Translations under genes and position numbers: made by a program | Notes under the pieces: generated by a model | What the model saw: only the letters and a program-made list of their open reading frames with translations | The model's database searches: none | Told to the model about the DNA's origin: nothing | From: Candidatus Woesearchaeota archaeon | GTDB taxonomy: Archaea > Nanobdellota > Nanobdellia > SCGC-AAA011-G17 > GW2011-AR20 | Assembly: GCA_018302725.1 (NCBI GenBank) | Contig: JAGVZJ010000032.1 | Coordinates: forward strand, 1 to 10,370 | Reading direction: 5' to 3' | Length of the DNA stretch: 10,370 nucleotides | Part shown: positions 4,176 to 10,370 of the stretch, one piece after another | How the letters are laid out: each line of letters opens with the position of its first letter | How positions within the stretch are numbered: the first letter of the stretch is position 1

Positions 4176-6176
4176 TTATTCACCTCTAATAAATTGGTTT
4201 ATTTCTTTGACTACACTAGATGCTATAGGCTCTATCTCCCCGATATCTAATTTATTCGGATTTTGGCCAAAGGGTTTGGAATCTTCTTTCTCCACAGGCT
4301 CCATTTTTTCTTGTTGCTGCTGTTTTTCAGCAGGGCATGCATATGGCTTTAACTCACAGTAATTGTTTGGTGGGCAGGTTTCTTCATTTTTCTCACATAC
4401 AATCCAGTCTTCACAGCCAGAAACTTTTATCTCGCAAGCATATTGCCCCTGATCTTTACATTGTTGGACAAGTTTATCTTTTGACCCAGGCTCATTACAC
4501 CCAAGTTTACCAAATTCAATGCCCAATTTCTCATTTCTCTCCTTTTCTCCGAAACGCTCTGCTTGTTGGGATGACCCTATCTCCCCTGATCTCAATTTAT
4601 CTTTCATTATATTACAGACAAGTTCTGGTGAGCATTCTACATCCTCCCTCAATAGAAGTTTAGGATCATCAAAGAATTGATACACTCCTGAAGGCAATAA
4701 GAATGTTATTCCCTCTGGAGCTTCTTCTGGTTTTGTATACATTACGCACCTGCCATCTTTAAGTCCCTGAAGTTTTACTATTACTCCTGGCTCTGGCCTG
4801 AACTCATAAGGAGATTCTTCTGAAAAGTCTGCACAATCCTGAAATGCTTCCGTTATATCCATTCCTCGTTCTTGACTTATTTCTCCCATTTGTGTTTTTT
4901 GTTCAAATCTCTGTGTTGCTGCTCTTTTTGATTTTCCACCCGTTAACAAGGTCACAGCAACATCTTTTATAATCGAATTAATCTGCTGCATATCCTCCAA
5001 TGCTTTATACCTATCCTCTGCTTGCAAGTTATCTGCATTTTCAGCTAATCCGAGTCTTATTTCATCAAGTCTTGTTAATGCACCATCCAACTGAGAAAGT
5101 GCTATTGAAAATGTCTTGGCTTTTTCTTCATCTCCCCTTGATTCATAATATTTTTGGAGCGATTCTAGTTTTAAGGCAATCTCATTAAATGCCTGAATTA
5201 CATTCTCCATCTCCAATGCAATTTTCAACAATTCAATCCCATCCAGTGGTTTTAATTCTTTATTAATTCTGATTTCCTGCGAGCTACCTACACACTGGAT
5301 TCCCTGCTCATTTGTTATGAACTGCCCCCCTGATTCCTGGCAGGAGATTGCCCTATATTTTATTTTTTCATCTTCATTCTGAAATTGCTGACTACCTTTT
5401 TCCTTGCAATTAATTGCATAACAGCCAGACTTGTCCATAAAGTATTCTTCTTGACCACCTTTGTTTCTACATTCTTGCTCTACTTTTTTCTGCTCTTCGG
5501 GTGTTGGGCATTGAACTGGTTGGAAGAATCCTTGCTTACCCTCAAAAGAGCAGTCAAAAGAGCCATCTTCTCTCACAGAAAATCTCCCACCTGATTGGAC
5601 ACATGATTTTTCCTTATCAGCTTTTATATTTGAGAATTGCTGGTCTTGTTCACAAACTATCTGAACTGAATATTCATTCTCTACTTTTTTACATCCTTGA
5701 GGGACATTTATTTGACCTGTAGCAGTTCCTGCACCCATACATCTATAGTTGCGAATACATCCTTTTTCATCATAATTTGGTTGTGCTTTTTGATCTGAGC
5801 TACAAGGTATTGGCGGAGGGCTTGGACAGCCTCCACCTCCAGACTGAGGTTCTGATTCCCTTCGCTCCTGTTCAGGACAAGGAACACATTCCTCTCCTTT
5901 CATACATGCTTTTTCAGGAGGGCATTTTTGTTGAGGGGGTTGCTCTATTTTAGGTTGCTCTGTTGGAGGAGGGGTTGGAGAAGATATTTTAGGTTCTACA
6001 GGGGGCAATGGGGTCAATCCTGAATCAGTTGGAGGAGGACTAGTTGATTCTGTTGGAGGAGGAGTCGATGGTTGCTCTGCAGGTGGAGACTGAGGAGAAC
6101 TAGTTTCCTGAGATAAAGCAACAGAAGGCATTAAAAATAACATTAGAACAAATAAAGCAAAAATCCTCTTATTCAT
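4176..6176 (-). CDS. Large exported cysteine-rich protein with Pro-rich stalk and helical core
   Basis: The 666-residue protein starts with a signal peptide (MNKRIFALFVLMLFLMPSVALSQ, residues 1-23). A Pro/Thr/Ser-rich stalk follows (about 25-82) with repeated PPPTE-like steps. Residues 85-296 form a Cys-rich region with 18 cysteines. It includes two similar motifs, SCVQSGGRF (191-199) and SCQESGGQF (278-286), and segments of the form GC-4 or 5 residues-C. Residues about 305-445 are helical and probably coiled coil (GIELLKIALEMENVIQAFNEIALKLESLQKYYES onward). A second Cys-rich region (448-614) brings the total to 30 cysteines, an even number, which suits disulfides outside the cell. No C-terminal membrane anchor is seen, so it is probably secreted or held by a partner, perhaps the lipoprotein encoded just downstream. 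It follows gatB by 36 bases. No family is recognised; an attachment or cell-surface role is inference from architecture. Confidence 0.8.
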   Translation of the reverse strand: MNKRIFALFVLMLFLMPSVALSQETSSPQSPPAEQPSTPPPTESTSPPPTDSGLTPLPPVEPKISSPTPPPTEQPKIEQPPQQKCPPEKACMKGEECVPCPEQERRESEPQSGGGGCPSPPPIPCSSDQKAQPNYDEKGCIRNYRCMGAGTATGQINVPQGCKKVENEYSVQIVCEQDQQFSNIKADKEKSCVQSGGRFSVREDGSFDCSFEGKQGFFQPVQCPTPEEQKKVEQECRNKGGQEEYFMDKSGCYAINCKEKGSQQFQNEDEKIKYRAISCQESGGQFITNEQGIQCVGSSQEIRINKELKPLDGIELLKIALEMENVIQAFNEIALKLESLQKYYESRGDEEKAKTFSIALSQLDGALTRLDEIRLGLAENADNLQAEDRYKALEDMQQINSIIKDVAVTLLTGGKSKRAATQRFEQKTQMGEISQERGMDITEAFQDCADFSEESPYEFRPEPGVIVKLQGLKDGRCVMYTKPEEAPEGITFLLPSGVYQFFDDPKLLLREDVECSPELVCNIMKDKLRSGEIGSSQQAERFGEKERNEKLGIEFGKLGCNEPGSKDKLVQQCKDQGQYACEIKVSGCEDWIVCEKNEETCPPNNYCELKPYACPAEKQQQQEKMEPVEKEDSKPFGQNPNKLDIGEIEPIASSVVKEINQFIRGE
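4180..4186 (-). promoter_or_regulatory. Ribosome binding site for the small lipoprotein gene
   Basis: The minus strand reads GAGGTGA within the last codons of the upstream gene, five bases before the ATG at 4174. It decides the ATG over the upstream GTG and indicates translational coupling with the preceding gene. Confidence 0.65.
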
Positions 6177-6212
6177 AAAAACGCCTTTCTTTTTGATACT
6201 AAGGGGTAATAT

Positions 6213-7568
6213 CTACTTTCTTATAAGCTTTACTAAAATTTTTCTGACAATATCGGGATTGGCAGTTTTATTAGACAATTGCATAACTTTTCCTACAACA
6301 AAATTAAGAGATTTCTCATTCCCATTTTTATAGTCTTCAACTGCCTGGGGACAATCTTTGACTGCTTGTTCACACCACTCTTCAATCTTAGAGTTGCTAG
6401 ACTGCATAATCAAATTATTTTTTTCAATATACTCTTTTGGGGAAAAATTCTTTTCTTTGATTAATTTAATCATAACCTGTTTTGTGGTGTTATCAGTTAT
6501 ATTTTTACCTTCAAACAATTTCAATAAGTCAATCATATATTCTGGCTTTATATTTGCTTGGTCAAGAGTTTTCTTATGATAATTAAGTTGGTTGACTAAA
6601 TCTCGTATTATCCATTTTGCAGCTATTTCTGGATCAACTTGTTTAGCAACTTTCTCAAATAATTCAGATAGTCTCTTATTATTTGACAGAACTTTAGCAT
6701 CCTTATCACTTAGTTTATACTGGGAGGTAAACCTTGTTAATTTTTCTTTAGACAGCTCAGGAATGGAATCTTTAATTACTTTTAATAACTTGTCGCTCAC
6801 TTCAATAACCGGCAAATCAGTCTCAGTAATATATCCATAATCATCCTCAGATTCTTTTGTTCTTTGCAGCACAGTAATTCTTCTTTCAGCATTCCATCCT
6901 CTAGTTTCGCTGTTCTTAGGAACCTCCCTGCTCTGTCTCTCTTCCTCATAAGTTAGAGCATCCTCTATATCTTTTAACCCATTCACATTCTTAATTTCCA
7001 CTTTAGCTCCAGTAGTGGAAATATTTAGATCTGCTTTTAATCCAAAATCAGATTTTTTATCATACACATCCAGATAGCTTAGATCTGTAATTAATTCTCT
7101 TAAAAATTCCCTTGCCTCTTTAGCGGTTTTAAAATCCGGTTCTGTGACAATTTCAACCAAAGGAATCCCAGATCTGTTATAATCAACAAGACAGTAACTA
7201 CCCTTGTGCACTAACGCACCAGGATCCTCTTCTAAGTGCACCCTCCTTATTCTTATCCCCCTAAACTTTCCATTTATTCCTATAGGTGATTCATATTGAG
7301 TTATCTGAAAGTTTTTTGGTAAGTCTGGATAAAAATAACCCTTTCTTGAAAAAAAAGTAACCCGGTTGATTTTACAGTCTAAAGCTAAAGCGATTTTCAA
7401 AGCTTTTTCAAAAGCTTCTTTATTTAATACAGGTTTTGATCCGGGAAATCCGCAGCATATTTCACATACATTTGAGTTAGGAGTCTCTACCTGTTTGGTA
7501 GAACAACTACAAAACACCTTTGAGAGTGTATTGAGCTGCAGATGTATTTCCAATCCAATTTTAGTCAT
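6213..7568 (-). CDS. gatB: Asp-tRNA(Asn)/Glu-tRNA(Gln) amidotransferase subunit B
   Basis: GatB binds the mischarged tRNA, activates the side-chain carboxylate with ATP and completes amidation with ammonia delivered from GatA. The 451-residue protein is complete. IGLEIHLQLNT (4-13) is the family start. Cys20-X-Cys22 and Cys35-X2-Cys38 form the zinc site. FFSRKGYFYPDLPKNFQITQYESPI and IRIRRVHLEEDPGALVH belong to the kinase-like cradle, followed by LVDYNRSGIPLVEIVTEPD, KVEIKNVNGLKDIEDALTYEEERQ, ETRGWNAERRITVLQRTKESEDDYGYITETDLPVIEVS. The C-terminal helical and YqeY-like tail domain runs to NKTANPDIVRKILVKLIRK. It lies 18 bases after gatA with GGAG upstream of the ATG. All catalytic blocks look intact, in contrast to the neighbouring GatA. 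Confidence 0.95.
   Translation of the reverse strand: MTKIGLEIHLQLNTLSKVFCSCSTKQVETPNSNVCEICCGFPGSKPVLNKEAFEKALKIALALDCKINRVTFFSRKGYFYPDLPKNFQITQYESPIGINGKFRGIRIRRVHLEEDPGALVHKGSYCLVDYNRSGIPLVEIVTEPDFKTAKEAREFLRELITDLSYLDVYDKKSDFGLKADLNISTTGAKVEIKNVNGLKDIEDALTYEEERQSREVPKNSETRGWNAERRITVLQRTKESEDDYGYITETDLPVIEVSDKLLKVIKDSIPELSKEKLTRFTSQYKLSDKDAKVLSNNKRLSELFEKVAKQVDPEIAAKWIIRDLVNQLNYHKKTLDQANIKPEYMIDLLKLFEGKNITDNTTKQVMIKLIKEKNFSPKEYIEKNNLIMQSSNSKIEEWCEQAVKDCPQAVEDYKNGNEKSLNFVVGKVMQLSNKTANPDIVRKILVKLIRK
6221..6228 (-). promoter_or_regulatory. Possible TATA-like box for the Cys-rich exported protein
   Basis: The minus strand reads CTTATAAG in the last codons of gatB. A start about 25 bases on (near 6200) would give a leader of roughly 23 bases containing AAAGG before the ATG at 6176. 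It would separate this surface gene from the gatCAB transcript. Read-through from gatB is equally possible. Confidence 0.35.
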
Positions 7569-7586
7569 ATTACATATTCTCCAAAA

Positions 7587-8831
7587 CTATAATCCCTTCC
7601 CAACTTGAAATAATCTTTTCTCATTTAAGTGATTTGCAGTAAACATTATTCCCACTGGGAGTTTATCATAAAATCCTGCATTCACAGACATATGCGGAAT
7701 CCCAGCTAAATTAGGTCCTACAGTCATAACATCCATCATATAATGATCCCTTGGTTTTAGCTTGTTAACTTCAGAAAGTTTTGGTGCAACGATTGGCATT
7801 GTAGGTGAGACTAACAAATCATATTTCTTAAACAAGTCTTTATATTCCTCTATTACCAAAGTTCTAACTTTCATTGCTTTTAGGTAAAATGCGTCCCTGT
7901 ACCCGGCCATCCTTGTGAATGTACCCAAAATAATTCTTCTCTTAACTTCCTTATTAAAATTCTTAGTCCTTACCTCAGAGAAAGATTCATTAAAAGGAAG
8001 ATTAACCTTTCCTTCTTGACCATACCTCATCCCGCAGTATTTTGCTAGGTTAGTTGAGGCTTCTGCCATTGCAATGATATAATAAGATGGCAAGGCATAT
8101 TTAGAAGTTTTTGGTAGTAAAACCTTTTCATACTCTACATTCATTTCATCCAGTTTTTTTAAGATTATATCCTTTATTTTTGGATCTACATCTAAGGTTT
8201 CTTTAATCAAACCAACTTTTTTAACCTCTTTTTCTTTTATTATATCTTGTTTCAACGAAGTTGAATCCTTAAAATCATATCCCTTAATAACATCCAAAAC
8301 AAGTTCCAAATCTTCAACATATTTTGCTATAGGCCCTAGTTTATCTAATGAATTCGCATAGTCTATTAATCCATACCTTGAAACTAGCCCATAAGTAGGA
8401 CTCACCCCTGAAACCCCGCAAAAAGCAACTGGATTTTTAGGAATGCCCATATCAGTATTAACATTGAATGAGCCAAATCCAAATGCATCTTGGTTGGTCT
8501 TCCCAATTATTACTGCACCCTCTCTTATCAGATTATTTACAAGGGTGGCATTAAACGGGGGTCTATATCCTTTTAGGATATTAGAGCTGCAAGTTGTCTC
8601 AACTCCTTTTACACATAAATCATCTTTTATAGAAATCGGTAATCCTGCTAATTTCCCTTTTGGGTTTTTATCGATTCTCTCAGCTAACTCCAATGCTAAA
8701 TTCTCACTTATCGCATTAAAGAAACTGTAAGTTCCATTTATTTTTTTAATCTCATTCAAAATTCCTTTTGTAGTCTTCACTGCTGAAATCTCTCTAGATT
8801 TTACTTTTTCAACATATTCTTTAGCTTTCAT
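7587..8831 (-). CDS. gatA: Asp-tRNA(Asn)/Glu-tRNA(Gln) amidotransferase subunit A lacking its catalytic serine segment
   Basis: GatA is the glutaminase of GatCAB, an amidase-signature enzyme with a Lys-cisSer-Ser triad. Many family blocks are present: LAGLPISIKDD with the catalytic Lys (K69), TTCSSNILKGYRPPFNATLV, GAVIIGKTNQDAFGFGS, FCGVSGVSPTYGLVSRYGLIDYANSLDKLGPIA, YYIIAMAEASTNLAKYCGMRYG, RRIILGTF and LAGIPHMSVNAGF. However, PKNP (131-134) runs straight into VAFCGV. The Gly/Ser-rich signature normally between them, PGGSSGGSAAA through GSDTGGSIR, holds both catalytic serines and is absent. About 38 residues are missing compared with typical GatA, in frame. At 414 residues it is shorter than the usual 450-480. 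The frame is otherwise open. The start overlaps the gatC stop (ATGA). As written it should not hydrolyse glutamine; GatCAB might then depend on free ammonia, or another GatA copy may exist, or the assembly is wrong. Confidence 0.9.
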   Translation of the reverse strand: MKAKEYVEKVKSREISAVKTTKGILNEIKKINGTYSFFNAISENLALELAERIDKNPKGKLAGLPISIKDDLCVKGVETTCSSNILKGYRPPFNATLVNNLIREGAVIIGKTNQDAFGFGSFNVNTDMGIPKNPVAFCGVSGVSPTYGLVSRYGLIDYANSLDKLGPIAKYVEDLELVLDVIKGYDFKDSTSLKQDIIKEKEVKKVGLIKETLDVDPKIKDIILKKLDEMNVEYEKVLLPKTSKYALPSYYIIAMAEASTNLAKYCGMRYGQEGKVNLPFNESFSEVRTKNFNKEVKRRIILGTFTRMAGYRDAFYLKAMKVRTLVIEEYKDLFKKYDLLVSPTMPIVAPKLSEVNKLKPRDHYMMDVMTVGPNLAGIPHMSVNAGFYDKLPVGIMFTANHLNEKRLFQVGKGL

Positions 8832-9106
8832 ATTGCCTTTGGCCCTTTAAAATATCTATCCTCTTTATTTTTGACATTCTGTAACATATCCTCCTCACAC
8901 TTGTTTACCTTGTCCTCCCTAAAAATATTCTTAACCTCTACTGGTTGAAAAGAGGGTTTTATACCATCAGTCTTTAAATTGTTTAAGCCTGAAAATATCT
9001 CAAGAACTTCATTTAATTGAGGTAACAATTCATCTTCTTCTTTTTTAGATAATTTCAATCTTGCATTAGAAGCAACACTCTGAAGAATTTTTCTGTCAAT
9101 TTTCAT
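8828..9106 (-). CDS. gatC: Asp-tRNA(Asn)/Glu-tRNA(Gln) amidotransferase subunit C
   Basis: This 92-residue protein has the usual GatC length and layout: an N-terminal two-helix part with VASNARLKLSKKEEDELLPQL and LNEVLEIFSGLNNLKTDGI, then an extended belt (KPSFQPVEVKNIFREDKV) that wraps the GatA-GatB interface, ending YFKGPKAI. It overlaps gatA by four bases, so the subunits are translated together. A TATA-like box about 26 bases before the ATG, overlapping the end of plsC, fits a leaderless message that would carry gatC, gatA and gatB. The nearby aspS supports a role in Asn-tRNA formation, since archaea normally use GatDE for Gln-tRNA. Confidence 0.93.
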   Translation of the reverse strand: MKIDRKILQSVASNARLKLSKKEEDELLPQLNEVLEIFSGLNNLKTDGIKPSFQPVEVKNIFREDKVNKCEEDMLQNVKNKEDRYFKGPKAI

Positions 9107-9126
9107 GAATAAAGGTACGCAGAAAG

Positions 9127-9136
9127 AATTTTTAAA
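9127..9136 (-). promoter_or_regulatory. TATA-like box for gatCAB (leaderless start)
   Basis: The minus strand reads CTTTAAAAAT centred near 9132, about 26 bases before the gatC ATG at 9106 and overlapping the last bases around the plsC stop. The distance matches archaeal leaderless transcription. Confidence 0.55.
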
Positions 9137-9139
9137 GGT

Positions 9140-9802
9140 TTAGGCTATCCTATACAATCTTCTAATTTCTTCCATAATCTCATGAGTCACTTTTTTAGTA
9201 ATGTTTCTATTCTCATCCTGTCCTTGATAGTTACTAAAATACATTAACTTCCCTATGTTTATCTTAACTTTTTGTAATTTTCTAAAAAATCTTTTATCTT
9301 TTGGCATAATTCCAAATGAATTATTTATAGCAATAGGTAAAACTGGGCATCCGGATTTCAGGGCAATTCTTGCTACTCCCGTATGCTCTCTTATGATTTT
9401 TTTCCCATCATCTATAGTCCCTTCTGGAAATATAGCTACTAACTTCCCTTTTTTTAAATACCTGACAGAATTATTAACCACCCAGCTGCTTCTTCCCCTA
9501 GGAGTACAAATTTGATCAAAATATTTCACAAAAAATCTTGATCTGGTTGGAGGTCTGAATAAACCATCATGAGCAAGAAAGTGAAGCCTTCTATGGGTCA
9601 ATAGGGAGAGAAATAAAGGGTCAGTGTTATCCTCATGGTTGCTCACAACTATAAACACTCCTTTTTTAGGAAAATTTTCTTTTCCCTTTGTTCTGGGATT
9701 ATATAACCCTCCAAGAACAATCTGGTTGAAAATCCAAAGAATGTAAAAAAATACTTCCTTGAAAGGATAGTTTAAGGCGTGAAAAATGTTTTTTAGGACC
9801 AT
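9140..9802 (-). CDS. plsC: PlsC-type 1-acyl-glycerol-3-phosphate acyltransferase family protein
   Basis: The 220-residue protein carries the acyltransferase blocks: SNHEDNTDPL with the catalytic H-X4-D pair (H56, D61), a block II-like stretch ending FFVKYFDQICTPRGRSS with the conserved Arg, AIFPEGTIDDGK (block III, FPEGT at 125-129), and CPVLPIAINN (block IV). A hydrophobic N-terminal segment (VFFYILWIFNQIVLGGL) suggests membrane association. PlsC acylates lysophosphatidic acid in bacterial phospholipid synthesis. Archaea use ether lipids, so this gene in an archaeal setting points to transfer from bacteria or to another acyl acceptor. The start lies four bases after the aspS stop, so it is probably co-transcribed with aspS. 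The family call is firm; the substrate is unknown. Confidence 0.88.
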   Translation of the reverse strand: MVLKNIFHALNYPFKEVFFYILWIFNQIVLGGLYNPRTKGKENFPKKGVFIVVSNHEDNTDPLFLSLLTHRRLHFLAHDGLFRPPTRSRFFVKYFDQICTPRGRSSWVVNNSVRYLKKGKLVAIFPEGTIDDGKKIIREHTGVARIALKSGCPVLPIAINNSFGIMPKDKRFFRKLQKVKINIGKLMYFSNYQGQDENRNITKKVTHEIMEEIRRLYRIA

Positions 9803-9806
9803 TTTC

Positions 9807-10370
9807 TTATTGGTTCTTTTTTACTACATTTAATTTTATGTTTGCTTCCTTTAATTGTTTTTCGTCTACTTCTGCAGGGCTCCCATCCATAGGGCATTGT
9901 GCATTTTTATTTTTAGGAAATGCTATAACCTCTCTTATATCTTTCTGTCCCAATAACAAAGCTACCGTTCTATCAAATCCTAACCCCATCCCCCCATGGA
10001 TAGGTCCGGCATAATCATAAGCATCAAGTAAAAAACCAAATTTCTTTCTGGCTTCTTGCTTGCTCATCCCTATCACCTTCATAACTCTTTCCTGCACATC
10101 AGGTCTGCTAATCCTTATTGAACCTGAGCCAATTTCTGTTCCATTTAAAACCAAATCAAATAAATTTCCTAAAACTTTGCCAGGTTCCGACTCTAAAAAT
10201 TCAAGATGTTCTTCCTTAGGCATTGTAAACATATGGTGCTCCGGCTCCCATCTTTGTTCATCTTCATGATAAGAAAATAATGGAAAGTCTACAACCCAGC
10301 AGAATTTAAATTCATCTTTAATCAATCCTAGGTCTCCTCCTAACTTTAATCTAAGCTCTGCTAATACACT
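9807..10370 (-). CDS. aspS: Aspartyl-tRNA synthetase, bacterial type, C-terminal part (runs off the right edge)
   Basis: The frame is open from the right edge for 187 codons to TAA. It shows LAELRLKLGGDLGLI, FCWVVDFPLFSYHEDEQRWEPEHHMFT, NGTEIGSGSIRISRPDVQERVMKVIGMSKQEA and FGFLLDAYDYAGPIHGGMGLGFDRTVALL. The last stretch is class II motif 3 with its ATP-binding Arg in FDR. IREVIAFPKNKNAQCPMDGSPAEVDEKQL follows. This ending, and the stretch between the VVDFPLF block and motif 3, are those of bacterial AspRS rather than the shorter archaeal enzyme. The N-terminal anticodon-binding domain and motifs 1 and 2 are outside the window. With gatCAB nearby it may be non-discriminating, charging both tRNA(Asp) and tRNA(Asn), but the specificity residues are not visible. 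TTG at 10325 is only an internal codon, not the start. Confidence 0.93.
   Translation of the reverse strand, partial: SVLAELRLKLGGDLGLIKDEFKFCWVVDFPLFSYHEDEQRWEPEHHMFTMPKEEHLEFLESEPGKVLGNLFDLVLNGTEIGSGSIRISRPDVQERVMKVIGMSKQEARKKFGFLLDAYDYAGPIHGGMGLGFDRTVALLLGQKDIREVIAFPKNKNAQCPMDGSPAEVDEKQLKEANIKLNVVKKNQ

Noticed and set aside
4181..4183. GTG start for the small lipoprotein, three codons upstream
   Set aside because: It falls inside the GAGGTGA ribosome binding site and would overlap the upstream gene; the ATG at 4174 has correct spacing.
4033..4362. Plus-strand open frames of 70-110 codons inside the Cys-rich exported protein gene and elsewhere
   Set aside because: They lie opposite well-supported minus-strand genes, have low-complexity or Cys/Ser/Phe-rich translations typical of reverse-strand reading, and lack promoters or ribosome binding sites.
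1..10370. tRNA, rRNA, CRISPR array, insertion sequence
   Set aside because: I saw no cloverleaf-like segments, no regularly spaced direct repeats and no transposase or terminal inverted repeats anywhere in the window. This is by eye only.

Overview
The window is AT-rich DNA, most likely from a small-genome DPANN-type archaeon (Woesearchaeota/Pacearchaeota-like). The archaeal signs are TATA-like boxes about 25 bases ahead of start codons (leaderless starts for the TrmB-type regulator and gatC), GAGGTG-type ribosome binding sites at internal genes, a TrmB-family regulator, an archaeal-style cyclic-2,3-diphosphoglycerate-synthetase-like GTPase and an archaeal-style GatA. Bacterial-type genes are mixed in: an AspS of bacterial type, a PlsC acyltransferase and a beta-barrel-like secreted protein. 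Such mixtures are common in DPANN genomes. The assignment is inference from gene content.

Layout. All genes but one lie on the minus strand. Right to left: aspS (N-terminus beyond the right edge) and plsC, 4 bases apart; gatC-gatA-gatB with its own promoter; a large Cys-rich exported protein; a small predicted lipoprotein one base downstream of it; and arcC (carbamate kinase). A beta-barrel-like protein on the plus strand (2228-2944) converges on arcC and diverges from a TrmB-type regulator (1406-2119). Next come a free-standing LAGLIDADG endonuclease (370-1320) and, a few bases further, the 5' part of the GTPase gene, which runs off the left edge.

How the genes work together. AspS and GatCAB together suggest the two-step route to Asn-tRNA(Asn). 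The exported protein and lipoprotein appear to be a translationally coupled cell-surface pair. The regulator probably controls its own promoter and the divergent beta-barrel gene.

What stands out. (1) The GTPase frame is interrupted at its conserved GRD-FHNF motif by 18 extra bases. These carry an in-frame TAG, are flanked by a CCGCGA direct repeat and fold into a neat hairpin. The endonuclease gene sits immediately upstream. This resembles the phage T4 mobA/gene 60 cassette, where a homing endonuclease travels with a translational-bypass insertion. (2) GatA lacks, by a clean in-frame deletion, the whole Gly/Ser-rich amidase signature with both catalytic serines. (3) Carbamate kinase carries a perfect 51-bp tandem duplication of its conserved GSMGPK segment. 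Read-level confirmation decides whether these are biology or assembly error.
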